Assembly: GCA_946402735.1 (NCBI GenBank)
Contig: CAMIXH010000002.1
Location: 93,080 to 157,079, forward strand
DNA from: an uncultured Mycoplasmatota bacterium
GTDB lineage: Bacteria; Bacillota_I; Bacilli_A; RF39; UBA660
DNA: 64,000 nt
Reading direction: 5' to 3'
Every line of letters starts with the position of its first letter. Position 1 is the first letter of the stretch. A program made the position numbers and the translations under genes. Below, piece by piece: positions 59,702 to 64,000 of this stretch. The notes below the pieces were generated by a model. The model saw only the letters and a program-made list of their open reading frames with translations. It did no database searches and was not told where the DNA came from.

Positions 59702-60868
59702 TTAATTATTGTTATCTAATTGTGCTTTTGCATATAGATCATAAGGTATTTCAATTATTTCACCCTTATCTTCAATACCAGATTTTTCTCTTCTTAGCAT
59801 TTCATCATATACGCTTGCTGGTAAAGTAATAACTCCATCATTTTCTCTTCCTCTTGTTAATCTTTCATATTCATCAAGTGGAATAGAAATAACTTTGTTA
59901 CCCTCTTCCCTAATCATTTTTTCATATACATTCAAAGGAACGCTGATTACATTTTCTTGTTTTTGTAATCTTTCATATACATTTAGTGGTATACTTATCA
60001 TTCTTTGATGTGTTGCTTCCATATAAGCATCTGCTGGAACTTTAATAATATCATTATTTTCTTCTTTTAAGAATTCTTCATAAGTTTTAGCATTAATGCT
60101 TATTACACTTTTTTCTCTAATTATTTTTTCATATGCATCTAGAGGTATAGTAATTACATTAGTAGCTTGTTTATAAGCTTCAAATGGAATACTAATTATT
60201 CCTCTTGCTTTTTCATATTCATCTGCTGGAATTGAAATGATATCTGCTCCAGTATCTTTTTTATTATATTCATCATATAATTCAGCTGGAATACTAATAA
60301 TATTAGATGATTCTACAGTTCCACATGCTTGTGCATATAAATCAGCTGGAATTCTGATAATTCCCATTGCTTCAGCATATTTATCTGCTGGAATAGAAAT
60401 AACTCCTCTAGCCTCATCATACTTAGCAGCTGGAATACTAATTATTCCTCTTGCTCTATCATATTCATCTGCTGGAATAGAAATAATTCCTCTTGCAGCA
60501 TTATATTGATCAAGTGGAATGCTAATAATATCATTTTCTCTACCATATTCTTCATATAGTTTAACTGGAATACTAATTATACTATCTTCTTGAGTACCTT
60601 CTTTTTCACCTATGATTTCATATAATCTAGTTTTGAAAGTAGTTTCTTCTTCATCAACTAATCCTTTATAACAAACTTCTTCAATTTGTTCATTATTAAA
60701 GATGTAATTATCACGATCTGAAACCATTCCTTCTGGGAAGATACAACCTAAATAATCAAAATAAGTATCTGCATCATTAGGTTTTACATAAAATCCAGTA
60801 ATCATTAATCTTTTCTTAGTATTCTTTAGTAATACCACACTACCTATTGGTAAATAATCTCTTTTCAT
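59702..60868 (-). CDS. DUF4176 protein with 17 tandem ISIP-type repeats
   Basis: A 388-residue protein: DUF4176 domain at 1-85 (LPIGSVVLLKNTKKRLMITGF...FDYLGCIFPEGM), then about 17 repeats of 13-25 residues with core (I/V)ISIP...Y, for example ISIPADEYDRARG, ISIPADKYAEAMG and VISVPLNVYEKMI. Repeats vary in spacer length but keep the Ile-Ser-Ile-Pro and Tyr positions. No signal or membrane helix. A multivalent cytoplasmic or exported scaffold is plausible. One unit occurs in the 83-residue neighbour. Repeats within DUF4176 proteins are new to me. Confidence 0.75.
   Translation of the reverse strand: MKRDYLPIGSVVLLKNTKKRLMITGFYVKPNDADTYFDYLGCIFPEGMVSDRDNYIFNNEQIEEVCYKGLVDEEETTFKTRLYEIIGEKEGTQEDSIISIPVKLYEEYGRENDIISIPLDQYNAARGIISIPADEYDRARGIISIPAAKYDEARGVISIPADKYAEAMGIIRIPADLYAQACGTVESSNIISIPAELYDEYNKKDTGADIISIPADEYEKARGIISIPFEAYKQATNVITIPLDAYEKIIREKSVISINAKTYEEFLKEENNDIIKVPADAYMEATHQRMISIPLNVYERLQKQENVISVPLNVYEKMIREEGNKVISIPLDEYERLTRGRENDGVITLPASVYDEMLRREKSGIEDKGEIIEIPYDLYAKAQLDNNN
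59720..60560 (-). repeat. Coding array of ISIP-type units
   Basis: About 17 units of 39-75 bases within the 388-residue gene, with core ATTTCNATTCCN (on the minus strand) for ISIP. They are imperfect, and a few lose the motif (for example IIKVPAD, VITLPAS). Confidence 0.65.
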
Positions 60869-60883
60869 TCTTACCTCTCCTTT

Positions 60884-61165
60884 TTAACCATCTAATTCTT
60901 TTTTCAATTCATTAATTCTATAATATAAACTTGGAACTATTCTTCCACTAAGTTGACCCTGTACCCCTTTAGCATTATTTAATGCTGATGTTGCATAATC
61001 TTTATATGGTACTTTATCATCAACTTTTATATTATTGTCTATTGTTTTATTTAAAGTGTCTATACTTGCTGCTAGTGTATTAATTTTACTACTTGCATTA
61101 TTCATTCTATTAATAGTTGAATATAATGCATTAATTCTCCACTTAATAATCGCTTTCGTCAACAT
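60884..61165 (-). CDS. Small helical type VII protein (LXG-partner-like)
   Basis: A 93-residue helical protein with a likely two-helix hairpin (ALYSTINRMNNASSKINTLAASI...SALNNAKGVQGQLSG...LYYRINELKKEL). WXG100-like size without the WXG turn; similar small helical proteins often accompany LXG effectors. ATG 61165 follows AGGTGATATA; a 3-residue-longer start is possible. Overlaps the end of the next gene by 23 bases. Confidence 0.55.
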   Translation of the reverse strand: MLTKAIIKWRINALYSTINRMNNASSKINTLAASIDTLNKTIDNNIKVDDKVPYKDYATSALNNAKGVQGQLSGRIVPSLYYRINELKKELDG

Positions 61166-61469
61166 GTATATCACCTTCAGCTTTCCTTGCCGCTACTACA
61201 ACAGAAGCAGCAATTTCATAATATCTTCTAATTACGCTTTCTAGTACGCTAGCATATTTAGTTCTATTAGAATTTATAGTAGTTACTCTACTCTTTAATG
61301 CTGTATGTTTATTCTTCATACTCTTAGTATTATTAGTTTTATAATTAGCTAAACAACTATCAAATTTTTCAAATATTAAGTTTAAATTTTTTCTTTCCTC
61401 ATTACTATATGATTTTAATAAATCAATGTTTTTTTGAAGAAGTGATTCATTTACTTTATTATCATTCAT
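61143..61469 (-). CDS. WXG100-like or LXG-partner-like helical protein
   Basis: A 108-residue all-helical protein with a long hairpin layout (LLQKNIDLLKSYSNEERKNLNLI...YASVLESVIRRYYEIAASVVV), but no Trp and so no WXG turn. The C-terminal acidic tail (GDIHVDESDY) is typical of exported type VII helpers. Sits between the longer WXG protein and the 93-residue gene. Could be the partner that delivers the 539-residue candidate effector. Confidence 0.55.
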   Translation of the reverse strand: MNDNKVNESLLQKNIDLLKSYSNEERKNLNLIFEKFDSCLANYKTNNTKSMKNKHTALKSRVTTINSNRTKYASVLESVIRRYYEIAASVVVAARKAEGDIHVDESDY

Positions 61470-61474
61470 CTAAA

Positions 61475-62053
61475 TCACCCATTCCTTCCATCTAAACTAA
61501 AATCAAATTCTGGAAAAGTCATAGAACTTTCAAGTTTTGAAACTTTAGTAGCTATTCTAGCTTCAGCATTTTCAATCTTTTTATATAATTCATTTAGTTT
61601 ACTTTTCATAGTTTTTAAGTTATCTCTAACAGTATACATATTAGATCTTTGATTATTTATAAGAGTTAATTCATAATAATAGAATCCTCTTTCTGCTCTA
61701 TCTAATTCATATATAACATCATTTGCATTAGAAATGCATGTATCAACCGCTTTTATTATTGCAGATTTCTTTTCTAAGTTAGCATATAACTTATTACCAA
61801 TTGCTTTATATTCATCATAAGCAAATCTTAGAGCATCCTTGTTTTTTTGAATTGCACCCAAAAAATTCTGAGTGTATTTCTTCTCATTCTTCATTTTTCC
61901 TTCAAACTCAACAGAATTACCATCTTGCCAATTAACACATGCTTCCTTTAATTGATTAAATATGTTTAGTTCTGCTTCATCACACTCGTTAATTAATTCA
62001 GTAAGTTCTGTTACAAGGGACCCTAATTGTTTTATATTAATATCAACAATCAT
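61475..62053 (-). CDS. Long WXG-like type VII protein
   Basis: A 192-residue helical protein with NWQDGNSVEF at about 50-59, a WXG-type turn between two long helices, then a second hairpin. LXG/WXG proteins of this length are secreted partners of type VII toxins. ATG 62053 follows AGAGGAATT; a 14-residue-longer start lies upstream. Preceded by a strong hairpin in the intergenic region. Confidence 0.65.
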   Translation of the reverse strand: MIVDINIKQLGSLVTELTELINECDEAELNIFNQLKEACVNWQDGNSVEFEGKMKNEKKYTQNFLGAIQKNKDALRFAYDEYKAIGNKLYANLEKKSAIIKAVDTCISNANDVIYELDRAERGFYYYELTLINNQRSNMYTVRDNLKTMKSKLNELYKKIENAEARIATKVSKLESSMTFPEFDFSLDGRNG

Positions 62054-62069
62054 ATAATTCCTCTTTCCA

Positions 62070-62108
62070 AATATATGCCAATTTATAATATACAAATTGG
62101 CATATATT
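62070..62108 (-). other. Strong intercistronic hairpin
   Basis: A 15-bp perfect inverted repeat (AATATATGCCAATTT and AAATTGGCATATATT, 9-base loop) lies between the WXG100-like gene (stop 62134) and the long WXG-like gene (start 62053). A second 8-bp hairpin is at 62111-62130. Neither is followed by a long T run, so they may stabilise the upstream mRNA 3' end or attenuate downstream translation. Confidence 0.5.
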
Positions 62109-62133
62109 CAGAAAAAGATTTCTCTTTTTCCTA

Positions 62134-62793
62134 TTATTGTTGAACGTCGATTTTTGCAGATTTGAATTGATCTCTGATTCCTTCACCGACAGTCTTATAC
62201 TTATTAGCGTATTCATTTAATCTGTCGCCTAATGTTTCCATTAAGTTGAATAGAACGCCAATAGCATCAGCTACTTTAACAAAGCATGCAGTTGCAGCAG
62301 CTGCTTGTCCGTGTCCGATGAATGCAGTAGATGCTTCAAGTTTGCCATGTTCAGCTCTAACTAATGCTAACATATCACTATGTAATTGTTTCATAGTAGC
62401 AGCAACAGCTTGAGCTCCTTTTTCATCAAGAGTTACGTTTCCGCCATTCTCTTTTTGAATTTTGCTTACGTTAATATCGATAGATTTTTTACCTGGATTT
62501 TTTAAACTTGGCTTTTTACCTTTAGTATTAGCAGCCCAGTTTTCACCCATTTGTTGTACCCAATCTCTGTATGCTTTGTAAGCATCATACATAGCTTCTC
62601 CCATTTTCTTAACAGCTTTTTGAATATCTTTGAATTCATCAACTGCTTCTGGTGCATACCATTTAGTTGACATTGGATCAACTAATCCTGCTTGGATCTT
62701 GTCTGCTAATCCTTTTACTAAAGTAGCATAAGTGTTATTAATAGTATCTCCGATAGCATTAACCTTATCTCTGTTATAACCAGCAACTTCCAT
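62134..62793 (-). CDS. WXG100-like secreted type VII substrate
   Basis: A 219-residue protein with an N-terminal helical hairpin containing a Trp-based turn (MSTKWYAPEAVDEF at about 41-54), the Trp-x-x-Pro variant of WXG, and a second helical half (about 120-219). It has the strongest ribosome-binding site and a more GC-rich codon choice than its neighbours, suggesting high expression. First gene of the operon after a TTTACA/TATAAT promoter. Likely the main secreted substrate or a structural component. Confidence 0.7.
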   Translation of the reverse strand: MEVAGYNRDKVNAIGDTINNTYATLVKGLADKIQAGLVDPMSTKWYAPEAVDEFKDIQKAVKKMGEAMYDAYKAYRDWVQQMGENWAANTKGKKPSLKNPGKKSIDINVSKIQKENGGNVTLDEKGAQAVAATMKQLHSDMLALVRAEHGKLEASTAFIGHGQAAAATACFVKVADAIGVLFNLMETLGDRLNEYANKYKTVGEGIRDQFKSAKIDVQQ

Positions 62794-62851
62794 TTTTTCA
62801 CTCCTCCTTAATAAATATTGCTAGGCGAAATTTACTTTCTACCCTATTACA

Positions 62852-62880
62852 ATTATAAATTATTTATGAACAATTGTAAA
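62852..62880 (-). promoter_or_regulatory. Promoter of the type VII substrate operon
   Basis: Minus strand TTTACA, 17-base spacer, TATAAT. The leader of about 60 bases includes AAGGAGGAG before the WXG100-like gene. Confidence 0.75.
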
Positions 62881-62884
62881 CAAT

Positions 62885-62896
62885 TTTTACGTCAAA
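62885..62896 (-). promoter_or_regulatory. Candidate operator TTTGACGTAAAA (copy 2)
   Basis: Identical 12 bases to those upstream of the giant repeat protein promoter (29836-29847), again just 5' of the -35 box. Extended similarity goes on toward the -35. Confidence 0.4.
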
Positions 62897-62904
62897 TTAA
62901 TAAA

Positions 62905-62932
62905 AAAAAGCTTATAAAACTATAAGCTTTTT
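62905..62932 (-). terminator. Terminator after the YukD/EsaB-like gene
   Basis: AAAAAGCTTATA, 4-base loop, TATAAGCTTTTT and T run on the minus strand. It divides the secretion-machine genes (to the right) from the substrate operon. Confidence 0.85.
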
Positions 62933-63194
62933 ATTTTACTGATAATAATATCAATTCTGTTGCATTTCTAATATCAGTATCTATTAATACTTTATTAGAT
63001 GGATAAACTACAGAAGTATCTTTATTAATTAATAGGAATTTCCTATCTTTATTAAGAGCTCCTCCAGTCATATCACATATTGATTGAATTACCATTATCT
63101 TAATTTTCCATAGTACTTCATTTACTGGTAAAAATATATCTGTTGAATAATCAAGTTCAGGTACATATAGTTTAACTAAAACTTTATTCTTCAT
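62931..63194 (-). CDS. YukD/EsaB-like ubiquitin-fold protein
   Basis: An 87-residue protein with a beta-grasp pattern (VLVKLYVPELDYSTDIFLPVNEVLWKIKIMV...KFLLINKDTSVVYPSNKVLIDTDI), typical of YukD/EsaB in type VII secretion loci, where it is a conserved cytoplasmic component. ATG 63194 with AAGG upstream is preferred to a GTG two codons earlier. It overlaps the end of the EssC-like gene. Confidence 0.8.
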   Translation of the reverse strand: MKNKVLVKLYVPELDYSTDIFLPVNEVLWKIKIMVIQSICDMTGGALNKDRKFLLINKDTSVVYPSNKVLIDTDIRNATELILLSVK

Positions 63195-64000
63195 CTTCAC
63201 TACCTTCTTTCTTGATCATATCATTAAATTCAATATATTTAACTAATTCAGCAGTACTTTCTTGAACTACATAACCATAATTTAAAGGTCTTGATTGAGA
63301 CATATCTCTAGTAATCTTACTTACTCTAAATGCAGGTTGTTCATCAAATCCTTTACCAATCCAAATACCATCAGAACTATTCTTAACAGCAAGATACCAA
63401 TTATCATAATCCATATTCTTAACATTAACACCTGTATCTATGATAATAGATGTAGCATTTTCAGATTTCTTAATCTCAGAGAATAAGTTATCTAATGTAT
63501 CAGAACTTACCATTGACTTAATCTTATCCATTCCATACATTACATAAACAATCTTAAATTTCTTGAAGTTTGGATTCTTAGCAATTACAGTAAATTTAGC
63601 AAATGCTTCTTCATACTTTTCTGGATCATCAAAGTAATCTATCTTTCTATTATTATATGTCTTAGTAGCGATATCTGGTACTTTCTTAAGTGGGTCTACT
63701 ACAAATATTGCTATACCAGCCATTCTTAAGAATACATCCATTAATGAATCTACAAATGAAACCATATTTTCTATCTTGTTAGAAGATATAACTGTTGACT
63801 TATTATATAAGAAGTCATATTTAACAGTTCTTAAACTATCTCTATATACACCAATTGGTACAGCATTAATATTAGTAATCTCATTTTCAATGAAGTCTAA
63901 TGTTACTTTTTCTGGTAACATTGGTATTCTTGGTGCTACATGACTATTATGTTGTTTTAATAATGTTGCTATATTATCTAAGTATTTAACAATATCTTCT
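63184..64000 (-). CDS. essC: EssC-type type VII secretion ATPase, C-terminal part
   Basis: Partial gene, open to the right edge. The visible 272 residues are the C-terminal part of an EssC/YukBA-type FtsK/SpoIIIE ATPase, starting with ...APRIPMLPEKVTL and including the GVYRDSL, VVDPLKK, VYVMYGMDK and IWIGKGFDEQPAFRVSK segments. In this last domain, key Walker residues are not visible, consistent with the degenerate third ATPase domain. EssC is the membrane motor of type VII secretion. Confidence 0.82.
   Translation of the reverse strand, partial: EDIVKYLDNIATLLKQHNSHVAPRIPMLPEKVTLDFIENEITNINAVPIGVYRDSLRTVKYDFLYNKSTVISSNKIENMVSFVDSLMDVFLRMAGIAIFVVDPLKKVPDIATKTYNNRKIDYFDDPEKYEEAFAKFTVIAKNPNFKKFKIVYVMYGMDKIKSMVSSDTLDNLFSEIKKSENATSIIIDTGVNVKNMDYDNWYLAVKNSSDGIWIGKGFDEQPAFRVSKITRDMSQSRPLNYGYVVQESTAELVKYIEFNDMIKKEGSEDEE

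Noticed and set aside
1-64000. Mollicute-type recoding of UGA as tryptophan
   Set aside because: UGA is used as a stop in properly spaced genes (for example at 20756) and Trp codons are UGG throughout; cell-wall genes are present.
1-64000. tRNA, rRNA, IS elements or prophage
   Set aside because: No cloverleaf, rRNA core, transposase or phage structural gene was recognised on either strand.

Overview
The window is a very AT-rich, gene-dense stretch of a low-GC, single-membrane Gram-positive (Firmicutes/Bacilli-type) chromosome. Evidence for this includes camelysin/TasA-like proteins with SipW-like signal peptidases, a type VII (Ess/WXG100) secretion locus, a YkuD L,D-transpeptidase, a glmS ribozyme, a guanine riboswitch, strong AGGAGG ribosome-binding sites and short A/T-rich hairpin terminators. 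The style resembles uncultured gut Bacilli of the RF39/Erysipelotrichales neighbourhood; that placement is inference. UGA acts as a stop, so the genetic code looks standard. I found no tRNA, rRNA, IS element or CRISPR array.

Layout. 0-9.9 kb (all minus strand): the start of a two-helix membrane protein cut by the window edge, a membrane-anchored thioredoxin-like protein, a phosphodiesterase, an XRE-type membrane regulator, an FN3-repeat secreted protein, a NifU-like/GGGtGRT pair, a CDF cation transporter and a DUF4272 protein. 10-31.7 kb: a large surface-structure region. It has one stand-alone plus-strand TasA-like gene behind a complex operator. A ten-gene minus-strand operon (19.2 to 10.7 kb) holds three signal peptidase/TasA-like cassettes wrapped around an McrB-like AAA+ ATPase, a DUF2357-like protein and an unknown. 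Upstream of it are a 2968-residue beta-helix-type repeat protein, a 32-codon small gene, a 500-residue unknown and a pair of TasA-like/pilin-like proteins.

31.8-42.9 kb: two zinc-ribbon/DUF4190 paralogues, two AzgA-type purine permeases (one behind a guanine riboswitch), and two separate AAA+ ATPase operons (36.5 to 34.7 kb on minus; 37.5 to 41.3 kb on plus) flanking GlsB-like and UPF0316-like membrane genes. 43-56 kb: cell-wall and metabolic genes: L,D-transpeptidase, a two-headed NlpC/P60-type hydrolase, hpt, a lipoprotein, a DHH phosphoesterase, glmS with its ribozyme, a yybP-ykoY-like (Mn2+) riboswitch followed by a second promoter and a deoxyribosyltransferase-like gene, an HNH protein and a minimal GH13 protein. 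56-64 kb: a type VII secretion locus on the minus strand: the C-terminal part of EssC, a YukD/EsaB-like protein, WXG100-like and LXG-partner-like helical proteins, three DUF4176 proteins (one with 17 tandem ISIP-type repeats), a glycine-rich hydrophobic candidate effector, and small partners.

How the parts fit: most of the window builds, exports or remodels the cell surface (fibre-like TasA paralogues with their own signal peptidases, giant repeat adhesin, type VII substrates, wall hydrolases). Two of these units, the giant-protein gene and the type VII operon, share a 12-base motif just upstream of their promoters. The only non-coding stretch longer than 300 bases (52803-53304) is filled by the glmS ribozyme leader and the yybP-ykoY-like leader. 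Starts given here were chosen by ribosome-binding site and often differ from the longest open frame.
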